Origin: Lachnospiraceae bacterium OF09-6
GTDB taxonomy: Bacteria; Bacillota; Clostridia; Lachnospirales; Lachnospiraceae
Direction of reading: 5' to 3'
Length of the DNA: 64,000 nucleotides
Assembly: GCA_003435055.1 (NCBI GenBank)
Contig: QUMM01000010.1
Coordinates: forward strand, 16,568 to 80,567
Shown: piece after piece, positions 34,929 through 44,159 of the stretch
How positions within the stretch are numbered: the first letter of the stretch is position 1
Layout: each line of letters opens with the position of its first letter
The notes under the pieces: model-generated
Told to the model about the DNA's origin: nothing
What the model saw: the letters and a program-made list of their open reading frames with translations, nothing else
Databases searched by the model: none
Made by a program: the position numbers and the translations under genes

Positions 34929-36023
34929 ATGATAAAAAAATGTTTAAAAATATTCGGTATCCTGACAGGAGTTTTGATTGCGGCGCTGGCAGTCTATATC
35001 ATTTATCTGTTTGTCAGCTACGACAGAATTGAGGATAATCTGGCACTGGAAGTGGAGGCACCGGCAGAAATCGCAGAAGCGGGGCAGCTGACCACCGGAA
35101 AAGAATATTCCGCAGTTACTTATAATATTGGATTTGGTGCCTACACTCCGGATTTCAGCTTTTTCATGGATGGGGGCAAGTCCTCCTGGGCGAAGAGCAA
35201 GGAAAGTGTCATCCAGACCGTGCAGGGAGCAGGTGACCTGGTGGCTTCTCTGGATCCCGATTTTGCCATGATTGAGGAGATTGATCTGGATTCGACCAGA
35301 AGCTATCATGTGAATGAATATCAGATCTTAAAGGACTGTCTGTCACAGGACTACACCGTGTTTGCAAAGAACTATCATTCTGCGTTCCTGTTTTATCCAT
35401 TTACGCAGCCTCACGGCAGCAGCAATTCAGGAATCAGTCTTTTTTCCCGGTATGAGATTAAAAGCTCTGTACGAAGAAGTCTGCCGATCTCTACATCTGT
35501 GAGTAAGTTCCTGGATCTGGATCGTTGCTACAGCGTATCCAGGATACCGGTGGACAATGGAAAAGAACTGGTACTTTATGCTCTGCATACATCTGCTTAC
35601 GGCAACAGCGATGCGATCCGGGAGGCTCAGATTACCATGCTGACAGAGGATATGGAGCAGGAATATGCAGCAGGGAATTATGTCATCTGTGGAGGAGATT
35701 TCAACCATGACCTGAAGGCGGATGAAGCTTCCGGAGAAGAATGTGAGTCCTGGGCTTATCCGTTCCCGAGAAGCCGTCTGTCTGAACATTTTTCTTTTGC
35801 CATGGATTTCCTGACAAAGGAAGAGCGTGACGGATTATGGAACAGTTCACGTAATGCAGATATGGCGTACGTAGAAGGTGTTACTTATACGGTTACACTG
35901 GATGGATTCCTGATTTCCGATAATGTGGAGTGTGTTTCTTATGAGAATATCAATACCGGATATCGTTATTCTGATCATGATCCGGTTTGTATGAAGTTTA
36001 GGTTGAAAAATGGGGATCTGTAG
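34929..36023 (+). CDS. Membrane-anchored endonuclease/exonuclease/phosphatase-fold protein
   Basis: This is a 364-residue protein with one N-terminal membrane helix (about residues 8-30). An outside EEP domain follows: VTYNIGFGAY (metal-binding Asn), MIEEID (Glu), LYALHTSAYGNS, CGGDFNHD (Asp-Asn) and the closing YRYSDHDPV (Asp-His). All catalytic positions of the fold are present. Members include sphingomyelinases, nucleases and inositol phosphatases. Given the outside location, a phosphodiester in the envelope or gut lumen is likely. A GAGGAGAAG site precedes the ATG. A c-di-GMP protein gene follows after 66 bases. Confidence 0.8.
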   Translation: MIKKCLKIFGILTGVLIAALAVYIIYLFVSYDRIEDNLALEVEAPAEIAEAGQLTTGKEYSAVTYNIGFGAYTPDFSFFMDGGKSSWAKSKESVIQTVQGAGDLVASLDPDFAMIEEIDLDSTRSYHVNEYQILKDCLSQDYTVFAKNYHSAFLFYPFTQPHGSSNSGISLFSRYEIKSSVRRSLPISTSVSKFLDLDRCYSVSRIPVDNGKELVLYALHTSAYGNSDAIREAQITMLTEDMEQEYAAGNYVICGGDFNHDLKADEASGEECESWAYPFPRSRLSEHFSFAMDFLTKEERDGLWNSSRNADMAYVEGVTYTVTLDGFLISDNVECVSYENINTGYRYSDHDPVCMKFRLKNGDL

Positions 36024-36089
36024 GGAGGAAACATGAAGGAAGCGTAGAGAGAAGGACAGACAGCTCCCGGAGGGTGCAAAAGAGAAAGT

Positions 36090-38935
36090 ATGTTAGATAT
36101 GAAGAATACAATCAGTAAAAAGAGAAGAATCATATTTTATATTGTGATGCTGACCATTCTGGCAGTTTTTTTAATTGCGGAGTGTGTGTATCCAAGTGAA
36201 CGGACTGAGCGATCTATGGAGGCCAGCATTTGTTATACAGGAACATTTGTCTGGGAAAAGCCAGATGGAACAGAGGAAATCATTTCAGTACCTGGAAAGT
36301 ATGAGGTGCCTGTCGGTGAAACGATGGTGATTACGACACAGCTTCCGGCAGATTATAATGAGAGTTCTATTGCTCTGCGATCTTCACTGCAGGATGTAAA
36401 GTTTTATATAGATGGACAGCTTAGAGGTGATTACAATACCAGGAAAACCAGACCGTTTGGAAAGAATTCAGCCAGCCGGTATGTGTTCTGTGAGACATCG
36501 GAAAAAGATGCAGGCAAAGAACTGCGGATTGAGCTGACGACCTACACGGATAATTACTCCGGAGTTGTAAATGAGGTCTGGTGCGGAGACAAGGTGGATG
36601 TCTGGACTCATATTTTCAGCGAATACGGTACAGAAACCATTATCGCATTCTTTATTTTGTTTGCGGGTATCATCACGATTTTGTTCAGCCTGGCGCTGGG
36701 CGTGGTATATCATACGACCTTTGATATGGAATATCTGGGATGGTGCATTATGATGGGGGCCATCTGGATGCTTGGAGAATCCAAGCTGCGTCAGCTGTGG
36801 ATATCAAATGCCTCCGTACTGGCAGGCATGTGCTTTATTGTGATTATGTTGTGCCCGATCCCGATTCTTTTGTACATTGACAGTGTACAAAAGGGCAGAT
36901 ATACGAAACTGTATCATATCATGGAGGGAATGGCATTCCTGAATTTCCTGATATCAACCATATTGCAGCTTTCTGGAAAACGGGATTATATTGAGACCAT
37001 GCCTGTCGGACATGTGATCATGGGGCTTACGTTTTTCCTGATACTGGGAACCTTTATCAGGGATATGCACCAGAATAAAAGTCGTTCTTATCATCTGGTG
37101 CTGGTGGGCGTGATTGTAGCATGATTGCAGCGCTCATTGAAGCAGTTTCAGCTTATTTTGTAGTATCTATTTCCGGCATATTTATCGGTATCGGTCTGTT
37201 GGTGCTGCTGTTTGTGAATATCATCCGGACAATGAAAAGTGTACGGGATATGGAGCTGCAGCGTCAGAAAGAAGAGGTTGAAAAACGTCGGGAGCAGACA
37301 GAGAAGATGGCGCTTCAGATGATCCGTACTTTGTCTACCACGCTGGAAGCCAAGGATGAATATACCAATGGTCATTCTTACCGTGTGGCTCAGTATTCTG
37401 CTTTAATAGCCAGAGAGCTTGGCTGGAGTAAGAAGGAGATTCTGAATCTGAAAAATGCAGCTTATCTTCATGATGTGGGAAAAATCGGTATTCCAGATAC
37501 CATTCTGAATAAGCCATCCAGACTTTCGGATGATGAATATGCTTTGATCAAAGCGCATACGGTGATCGGGGCAGATATTCTGAAGGGTATTACGATGATT
37601 GAGCATGTGGCAGATGTGGCCAGATATCATCATGAGCGATATGATGGCAAGGGATATCCGGATGGACTGGTGGAAAATGAGATCCCGATTTATGCACGGG
37701 TTGTGGCTGTGGCAGACAGTTATGATGCAATGAATTCCAGACGAATTTATCGAAATGCGTTGTCGGCAGAAATGATCGAGGAGGAACTTCGCAAAAACAG
37801 AGGAACACAGTTTGATCCAGAGATCACAGATCTGTTTCTGCGTTTGCTGAAAGAAGGAAAAGTGGAAGTAGAAGAAGAATGTCTGGAAGCAGAAGATGCT
37901 GATGGTGTTGCAGATCTGGAACGGGAAACCGGAAAATTCCTTTCTGATGTTATGGCTACCATGAGAAGTCAGGGAGACAGAGAGAATTATGACTATCTGA
38001 CTGGTTTGTCTATGCGCAGTAAGGGAGAGGTGGTGATTGCCCAGCTGATGCAGGAGCATTCCGGATGTCTGGTTTTCCTGGATATGGATAATCTGAAAAA
38101 AATCAATGATCTCTTTGGCCATAAGGCCGGAGACCGTGCATTGAAGCTTCTGGGAAATCTGATTGCAGATGTTACCTGCGGTCATGTGGGGTGCCGGTTT
38201 GGCGGAGATGAATTCGTATTGTTTTTCCAGAATGTGAATAAAGAAGAGGTGACAGATAAGATAGCGATGCTTTTTCGGCGATTCCGGGAAGACAAGGAAG
38301 CAGACGCGGAAATCCGCTGTGCATCTCTTTCCGCAGGAATGTGTATGACCAGTCCTGGTGATACATTTGAATCCTGCTATCTGAATGCAGATAAAGCATT
38401 GTATTATGTGAAACAGAATGGAAAAGATCAATTCTGCTTTTATCATGAAATGGAAGAAAATGGAGTACCAGATACACCAGCTGGCAGAGATCTGAAAAAA
38501 GTGGCAAATGCGCTTCAGGAAAGTGGCAGCTACAGTGGGGCTCTGGATATGGATTTCCGAGGTTTTGCCAGAATCTATGAATATATGAACAGTCTTAGTG
38601 CCAGATACAGATATGCCTGTTATCTGGTGATGGTGACCATGGATACCATATCGGATCAGACCATGTATATGGAAAGCATCGAGCAGGCCCTGGACTGCAT
38701 GGAGAAGTCTATTCGTCAGAAGATCCGAAAGGTAGATATTTGCACCCGTTACAGTGCCATGCAGTACCTTATTATTCTTTTTGAACCGGAAGAGAGTCAG
38801 ATTCCGAAGGTAATGGAACGAATTTTCATGCAGTATTACAAGATGTATGAAAAGAATGATTTCAAGCCGGGGTATGAATACATTCCAATGCTGGGGAAAA
38901 AGAACGATATACCAGATGGAAATTCCAAAATTTAA
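36090..38935 (+). CDS. 7TM-sensor HD-GYP + GGDEF cyclic-di-GMP protein, frame broken by one base
   Basis: The first part holds a signal-anchor helix, an extracellular beta domain (about residues 35-180) and seven membrane helices (about 185-370), like 7TMR-DISM receptors. The frame stops at 37124, and the second part continues one base off. Restoring one A at about 37120 makes a 948-residue protein. An HD-GYP phosphodiesterase domain follows (YLHDVGKIGIPD; HHERYDGKGYP), then a GGDEF cyclase domain with intact RFGGDEFVLFF and a final degenerate domain of about 150 residues. Both opposite c-di-GMP activities thus appear in one receptor. The start could also be the ATG at 36099. Confidence 0.85.
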
Positions 38936-38937
38936 CC

Positions 38938-39234
38938 TTGACACAGGAAGAAAAACAGGGCTAGAATAGACACGGATTAAAAAAATAAAAAACAGGAGGA
39001 AAACGAAATGGACAGTTGCGACAGTACGGGACGAAGTAGCAGTTACGGTGGCATACAAGAAAAAAGACAGACGCAGCTTACCAGAAGAGTTTTCTGACTG
39101 GACTGCGTTTGTTCATATTGTTTTTGAACCACCGTATTTCACTCCTATACTTCACAGCATGTAACTGTTGGAAAGTTTAGTACATGGAAAAACGGTGGTT
39201 TTTCTATGCCCATTTTTGGGAGGAAGGAGGCAAT
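38938..39234 (+). promoter_or_regulatory. mgtE leader: promoter, small ORF and terminator-like stem
   Basis: A promoter TTGACA (38938-38943), 18 bases, TAGAAT (38962-38967) opens a leader of about 260 bases. AGGAGG at 38994-38999 precedes an ATG at 39008. The stem AACCACCGT (39127-39135) and ACGGTGGTT (39192-39200) ends in a T run just before mgtE, which fits transcription attenuation. I do not see the sequence of a typical M-box riboswitch. Confidence 0.45.
39008..39097 (+). CDS. Possible leader peptide before mgtE (frame uncertain)
   Basis: The ATG has an excellent ribosome site (AGGAGG, 8 bases) and gives 29 codons. A neighbouring frame without its own start runs from 39009 to a TAA at 39164 and looks more protein-like (RDEVAVTVAYKKKDRRSLPEE). 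It ends in EPPYFTPILHSM, where the two Pro codons lie in the 5' arm of the stem. One base too many just after the ATG would join them. Given the indels elsewhere, the longer reading is plausible. No family is recognised. Confidence 0.35.
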   Translation: MDSCDSTGRSSSYGGIQEKRQTQLTRRVF

Positions 39235-40629
39235 ATGACAAAAGAAATGAATACAAAACCAAACTATGCAGAAGAACTGCTGGAGATTTTGCACAGCTCT
39301 TTATCTGATGAAGAGTTGCTGGACCGCATCTCTGATTACCATGAGAATGATATTGCGGATGCACTGTCACAGTTGACAGAAGAGGAACGTAAGAAATTGT
39401 ATCCGATCCTTGGTGCAGAACGTCTGGCAGAGATCTTTACTTATATTGATGATCCGGATGAATACCTAAAGGAACTGGATCTGGACAAGGTTGCAAAGGT
39501 GATCTCGTTCATGGACTCAGACGATGCAGTAGATGTGCTGGATGAGTTTGATGACAGTACCCAGGAAAAACTGGTTGAGATGCTGGACGAGGAATCCAGC
39601 CATGACATCAAGATGATCCAGTCCTATGAGGATGATGAGATCGGTAGCAAGATGACCACGAACTTTATTGTGATCTATCATGATCTGACCATCCGGCAGG
39701 CCATGAGGGAACTGGTTCGTCAGGCGGGGGATAACGATAATATCTCAACGGTATATGTAGTTGACCGCAAAGACATGTTTTACGGTGCAATTGACTTAAA
39801 GGATCTGATCATTGCCCGGGAGAGGGATTCACTGGATGATATTATCAGTACATCTTACCCGTATGTGACGGATCATGAGAAGATCAGCGACTGTATTGAA
39901 AGTATCAAAGATTATGCAGAGGATTCCATTCCGGTACTGACTGAGGAAAAAATGCTGATTGGTGTCATCACATCCCAGGATATCGTGGAAGTAGTAGACG
40001 ATGAGATGGGTGATGATTATGCAAAGCTGGCTGGTTTGACTGCCGAAGAGGATTTGAATGAAACCACAAAGGAAAGTATGAAAAAGAGGCTTCCATGGCT
40101 GATTATTCTGTTATTTCTTGGAATTGGAGTATCTTCCGTGGTAGGTGTATTTGAAACAGTAGTAGCCACACTCCCGATCGTTATGTGTTTTCAGTCACTG
40201 ATCCTGGATATGGCAGGAAATGTGGGAACCCAGTCCCTAGCTGTGACCATCCGTGTCCTGATGGATGAGACATTGACCGGTGCACAGAAAATGCATCTTG
40301 TAATCAAAGAAATGCGTGTTGGATTTGTGAATGGTCTGTTCCTTGGAACTGTATCTTTTCTTATCATTGGATGTTATATCTGGTTCTTTAAGCCGAATCC
40401 GGCGAATCATGCATTCCTGATTTCCGGATGTGTAGGAGTATCTCTGCTGGCAGCCATGGTGATTTCCAGCCTGGTAGGTACCCTGATTCCAATGTTTTTC
40501 CATAAGATCAAGGTAGACCCGGCAGTGGCTTCCGGTCCGCTGATTACCACCGTGAATGATCTGGTGGCAGTAATTACCTATTATGGACTGGCCTGGATTC
40601 TGTTGATACAGACCTTCCATCTTGCGTAG
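39235..40629 (+). CDS. mgtE: Magnesium transporter MgtE
   Basis: This is a 464-residue Mg2+ channel. The N-terminal superhelical domain (DELLDRISDYHENDIADAL) is followed by two CBS domains (about residues 145-265: STVYVVDRKDMFYGAIDLKDL; SIPVLTEEKMLIGVITSQDIV), the Mg-sensing plug. Five membrane helices with the pore pattern GNVGTQSLAV (about 340) and NDLVAVITYYGLA complete it. AAGGAGG precedes the ATG at 39235, and a longer frame to 39184 lacks such a site. The leader has attenuator-like features, so expression may respond to Mg2+ or translation state. Confidence 0.95.
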   Translation: MTKEMNTKPNYAEELLEILHSSLSDEELLDRISDYHENDIADALSQLTEEERKKLYPILGAERLAEIFTYIDDPDEYLKELDLDKVAKVISFMDSDDAVDVLDEFDDSTQEKLVEMLDEESSHDIKMIQSYEDDEIGSKMTTNFIVIYHDLTIRQAMRELVRQAGDNDNISTVYVVDRKDMFYGAIDLKDLIIARERDSLDDIISTSYPYVTDHEKISDCIESIKDYAEDSIPVLTEEKMLIGVITSQDIVEVVDDEMGDDYAKLAGLTAEEDLNETTKESMKKRLPWLIILLFLGIGVSSVVGVFETVVATLPIVMCFQSLILDMAGNVGTQSLAVTIRVLMDETLTGAQKMHLVIKEMRVGFVNGLFLGTVSFLIIGCYIWFFKPNPANHAFLISGCVGVSLLAAMVISSLVGTLIPMFFHKIKVDPAVASGPLITTVNDLVAVITYYGLAWILLIQTFHLA

Positions 40630-40697
40630 GAGAGATTTGCAAGAGAAAATATTCTGGACAAAAAGAAAAAATATGATAGACTAAGCATAAGAAAAGC

Positions 40698-40752
40698 AGC
40701 CGTTTGTGCATCGGCAGAGACTGTATGTCTGCTGAGGCATAAACGGCTTTTT
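40698..40752 (+). terminator. Long two-part terminator between mgtE and kdgK
   Basis: AGCCGTTTGTGC (40698-40709) pairs with GCATAAACGGCT (40737-40748), and inside GCAGA pairs with TCTGC. A T run and then the kdgK ribosome site AAGGAGG follow directly. It may also act as an attenuator for kdgK. Confidence 0.7.
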
Positions 40753-40766
40753 ATAAGGAGGCACAT

Positions 40767-41854
40767 ATGGAACATTATAACCCATTACTTCGAGACAATG
40801 ATACAACCCAGAAATTTATCACAATCGGTGAGATCATGCTTCGTCTGACACCACCGAATTATGAAAAGATTCGCATGGCGACCAGTTTTGAAGCCAGCTA
40901 TGGCGGAAGCGAAGCTAATATAGCACTGGCTCTCGCCAATCTGAATGTGGACAGTACCTTCTTTTCTGTAGTACCTAACAACAGTATTGGAAAGAGTGCG
41001 ATCCGTATGCTGCGAAGCATGATGTGCACTGTACACCGATGATTTTATCCACGCCAGAACAGACACCGACTCATCGCCTGGGAACCTATTATCTGGAAAC
41101 CGGATATGGAATCCGTCCAAGTAAGGTAACCTATGACCGGAAGCACAGTGCATTTGCAGAATATGACTTTGACAACGTAGATCTGGATGCTTTGCTGGAG
41201 GGCTACACCTGGCTGCATCTTAGCGGTATCACACCGGCCGTTTCCCCAAAGTGTAAGGAACTGATCCAGAACAGTCTGAAGATGGCAAAAGCCAAAGGCA
41301 TCACCACAAGCTTTGATGGTAACTTCCGCAGTAAGATGTGGACCTGGGAAGAGGCCAGAGATTTCTGTACGGAATGTCTTCCATATGTGGATGTACTTCT
41401 TGGTATTGAACCATATCATCTCTGGAAAGATGAAGAGGATCACAGTAAGGGTGACTGGAAGGACGGCATTCCGATGCAGCCAAGCTATGAGCAGCAGGAT
41501 GAAGTGTTCCAGAGATTTGTGGATCGTTATCCGAATCTGAAATGCATTGCCCGCCATGTACGTTATGCACACAGCGGTAGTGAGAACAGTCTGAAAGCCT
41601 ATATGTGGTATGAAGATCATACCTTTGAAAGTAAGCTGTTCACCTTCAATATTCTGGATCGTGTAGGCGGTGGAGATGCATTCGCCAGCGGACTGATCTA
41701 TGCGATCATGCATGACTATAAGCCGATGGATATTGTCAACTTTGCAGTGGCCAGCAGCGCTATCAAGCATACTATCCATGGAGATGCCAACATTACGGAT
41801 GACGTAGACACTATTCGAAATCTGATGAATATGAACTACGATATCAAGCGCTAA
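40767..41854 (+). CDS. kdgK: PfkB-type 2-keto-3-deoxygluconate kinase, frame broken by one base
   Basis: This sugar kinase phosphorylates 2-keto-3-deoxygluconate from pectin or uronic acid breakdown. GEIMLRLTPPNYEKI at the N-terminus, RLGTYYLETGYGIRPSKV, FDGNFRSKMW and the PfkB signature DRVGGGDAFASG (about residue 292) support the assignment. As written the frame stops at 41042; an added A in CGAAGC at 41015-41016 (giving LRKHDVHCTP) restores a 362-residue protein. The gene stands alone; no KDPG aldolase or uronate isomerase is adjacent, so substrate assignment rests on family similarity. A short repeat begins right after the stop. Confidence 0.8.
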
Positions 41855-41895
41855 CCATTGGGGACGGTGTTTTCCGGCTCTTTTAGTGTCACTTG
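41855..41895 (+). repeat. Short post-stop repeat, copy 2 (CCATTGGGGACGG type)
   Basis: CCATTGGGGACGGTGTTTTC followed by CGGCTCTTTTAGT begins at the base after the TAA stop of kdgK. It matches the 51159 copy at most positions and the 821 copy more weakly. Confidence 0.6.
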
Positions 41896-41910
41896 TGGCT
41901 CGATTTGAAT

Positions 41911-41964
41911 CAAAAAAGCAGAGATGTAAGTTTGTTTCAAACTTCATATCTCTGCTTTTTTAAA
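41911..41964. terminator. Bidirectional terminator between kdgK and the DUF4097 gene
   Basis: AAAAAAGCAGAGAT...AAGTTTG and CAAACTT...ATCTCTGCTTTTTT make a long stem with T and A runs on both sides. Confidence 0.85.
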
Positions 41965-41975
41965 AGAAGAGTTAT

Positions 41976-42914
41976 TTATTTCAGAATAATATCCCCATCC
42001 GTGCAGGTAACAGTCAGTGTAGCATTGCCATCGTTTTTCTGAGCGTAACTGTTGAGATCATCATCATTTTTCTGCAGTGTCTTTGCAAGTGCTTCTGGCA
42101 GGCTGATTTCTCCAAGTCTGGTGGAGAGCTGCAGGCCAAGGGACTGCAATGCTTCTATGGAGTTCTGAATGGTAACATCTCCGAGTTTGTCTGTAATGGT
42201 GGTGGATCCCTGATATTGATTATGATCCAATGTCAGATCATCGTCACTCATGGTGATATCACAGGTATCCAGCATGCTGTCTGAGATGGTCAGTTCACCT
42301 AATGTATTTTGAAAAGAAAAATCGGAAAACTGACAGTTTGTGCAGACAGCATCTCCATCATCCAGTGACAGGCTGCCATGTGCAGCCTGAAGCCCATCGA
42401 CAGACACATCCCCCATAGTATTGTGAATAGAAATTTGCCGGAACTTTTCGGTCGGTACGTAAAGATAAACGGTATCAGCTGGATGTTCTGCATTTTTACC
42501 GCAGAACAGATCTGCCAGAAAACTGATGTCGATATGAATATAGGAGTCTCCGGCATGTTTGCTTTCTGTAACGGTGAGCGTGCCGCTTTTTACTTCATAG
42601 TTAACTGGCGACTTCCCATTCACACTGGCGATTTCCCATGCAATGGCGCAATGCTCATCTTCGGATGGAAGAATCTCCAGGTCAAGGTCTGTGAAAGAAA
42701 TGTCCACAGAGTTCAGAGCCCCCAGGTCTGTCCGGGGCTGAGTGCTCACTCTGGCAGGAACGTCACTGCGTGCACTCCATTCCAGTCTGTTGAGATCTGC
42801 ATGTGCCACATAAGAACGGCCGTCATTCAGATAGCCGGCAAAGATCAGAATCGCTCCGGTTACACTGCAGATAATACCGGCTTTTAACCATTTATAGTGA
42901 GATTGTTTCATCAT
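41976..42914 (-). CDS. DUF4097 beta-repeat membrane protein
   Basis: This is a 312-residue protein with an N-terminal membrane helix (about residues 10-28) and an extracellular right-handed beta-strand repeat domain (repeated IHNTMGDVSVDGL, LGELTISDS, KLGDVTIQNS). It belongs to the DUF4097 family, which usually occurs behind PadR and DUF1700 genes exactly as here. These sets are thought to sense or answer envelope stress such as cationic peptides. GAGGTGAAG precedes the ATG at 42914. The start lies inside the end of the DUF1700 gene (23-base overlap), so translation is coupled. Confidence 0.85.
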   Translation of the reverse strand: MMKQSHYKWLKAGIICSVTGAILIFAGYLNDGRSYVAHADLNRLEWSARSDVPARVSTQPRTDLGALNSVDISFTDLDLEILPSEDEHCAIAWEIASVNGKSPVNYEVKSGTLTVTESKHAGDSYIHIDISFLADLFCGKNAEHPADTVYLYVPTEKFRQISIHNTMGDVSVDGLQAAHGSLSLDDGDAVCTNCQFSDFSFQNTLGELTISDSMLDTCDITMSDDDLTLDHNQYQGSTTITDKLGDVTIQNSIEALQSLGLQLSTRLGEISLPEALAKTLQKNDDDLNSYAQKNDGNATLTVTCTDGDIILK

Positions 42915-43602
42915 ACTTCACCTCGTTTACTTTTCTTTTTCGATTGACAATCCATTTTACGGAAGCAGCAAAAAAGCGGCAGCCACTGTAAGCAGCAAAA
43001 ATCCCAAACAACATAATCAGAATCCCGAGTCCGATGATCAGCAGTCCGCTTCCCGCAATCATGGCAGAGCCGGAAAGAGAGAGCGGCAGTGCCAGAAGTC
43101 CACGAAGAATCAGCTTTCCACCAATGAGATAGCTGGAAAATGCAGCAATAAAGATACACAGATCCAGAATAACAGCACAGATCATCAGGCATAACAGTAC
43201 AATCGCAGCAGAAAGCAGGAGAGGTGCTCCGATTGGGATGGCAAAAAGAAGTAACAGTGAAATCCACAGGATCGATTTCCACATTTTACGTCCGGTGGTG
43301 TGGACAGAACAACCGACTGCACCATTGGTCCCGGCAAACTCAGGGGCAGGAGCTGAGAAGATATTCGCATTAGTCGAAGCATCGGTCAGTTTGCGATCCA
43401 GCAGATTAGCCATCAGATCCCGGGCAGCTTCCTTTGGTGTTCCAAGTTCCTCCATCAGAGCTTTTGCACCTTCATCGTCTGTGTCTTCAAAATATTCGGT
43501 GAAATACTCCATAGCATCTTCATAATCTGCCTTTGGCAGTTTTTTTAAATATTTTTGCAGCCGCAGCAGATATTCTGTTTTTGTCAAATCTGTCTTACTC
43601 AA
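42892..43602 (-). CDS. DUF1700 (HAAS-domain) membrane protein
   Basis: This is a 236-residue protein. The N-terminal domain TEYLLRLQKYLKKLPKADYEDAMEYFTEYFED is the HAAS signalling domain, followed by a linker and about four membrane helices. The start is a TTG at 43602 that overlaps the TGA of the PadR gene by 4 bases, with GGAGG inside the PadR end. HAAS proteins link PadR regulators to membrane partners; the domain is thought to bind PadR. It is the middle gene of a three-gene operon. Confidence 0.85.
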   Translation of the reverse strand: MSKTDLTKTEYLLRLQKYLKKLPKADYEDAMEYFTEYFEDTDDEGAKALMEELGTPKEAARDLMANLLDRKLTDASTNANIFSAPAPEFAGTNGAVGCSVHTTGRKMWKSILWISLLLLFAIPIGAPLLLSAAIVLLCLMICAVILDLCIFIAAFSSYLIGGKLILRGLLALPLSLSGSAMIAGSGLLIIGLGILIMLFGIFAAYSGCRFFAASVKWIVNRKRKVNEVKYDETISL

Positions 43603-43915
43603 TTGCGAAGCCTCCCTTCAATAATGCTGTCAATAGTGTCTTTATAAGTACACCATTCTTCCTTTAAATGCGTCATCTGCACCTTCCCCTCTGGCGTGAT
43701 AGAATAATACTTTCGTTTCCGTCCTGATATTCCTGAGAATAAGTGGTAAGAAATCCGGCCTTTTCCAGTTTTTTTAAAATAGGATATAAAGTGGATTCTT
43801 TGATATCAGCGGCAAGCTTGATCGTCTGACTGATCTCATAACCATAAGAATCCTGAGATTCCACGATGGTAAGGATCAGATATTCGATCAGGAGAGCAGA
43901 TACTGGAAAATACAT
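43599..43915 (-). CDS. PadR-family regulator, frame broken by one base
   Basis: The winged helix-turn-helix protein reads MYFPVSALLIEYLILTIV, SYGYEISQTIKLAADIKESTLYPILKKLEKAGFL (in two parts), then DG. Here an extra residue frame begins. Adding one T to the TTT at 43716-43718 (minus strand AAA to AAAA) restores DGKRKYYSITPEGKVQM, the family's conserved wing, and a 105-residue protein ending at 43599. PadR proteins repress their own operon. GGAGG precedes the ATG at 43915. It heads the PadR-DUF1700-DUF4097 set. Confidence 0.85.
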
Positions 43916-44072
43916 ACGATGACCTCCTAATATATAAAAATTTATATATAAAAATTCTACACATAAGCTAGCATAAAAAGTAAAGCGTGTCAAGTAGAAA
44001 AATAAAGTCAGCTATAGCTTCTCTTTATAACTGTGTATAAATTTTCCATACATGTAAAATGACGGATAGTCA

Positions 44073-44127
44073 TTGACGAAATTCCCCTGAGATGGTAAAT
44101 TATGTATCAACATACTATTTTAGTAGG
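44073..44127 (+). promoter_or_regulatory. Promoter and candidate operator of the TRAP/E1/methyltransferase operon
   Basis: TTGACG (44073-44078), 17 bases, TAAATT (44096-44101). CATACTATTTTAGTAGG (44111-44127) is an imperfect palindrome (TACTA/TAGTA) covering the expected start site. Its inverse matches CCTACTATGTTAGTATG at 51252 with three mismatches, all in the centre. Confidence 0.55.
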
Positions 44128-44159
44128 AAAAAAGGACAAAAGTAAACGAGGAGACGATT

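Noticed and set aside
37403..39058. 551-codon open frame on the minus strand
   Set aside because: It is fully antisense to the HD-GYP/GGDEF domains, has no ribosome site, and its composition is that of a shadow frame (rich in His, Ile and Phe).
38968..39234. M-box magnesium riboswitch before mgtE
   Set aside because: I could not recognise the conserved M-box sequence blocks; only a stem and a small ORF are visible. A covariance search would decide.
41045..41947. 300-codon open frame on the minus strand
   Set aside because: Antisense to the second half of kdgK, with no family features.
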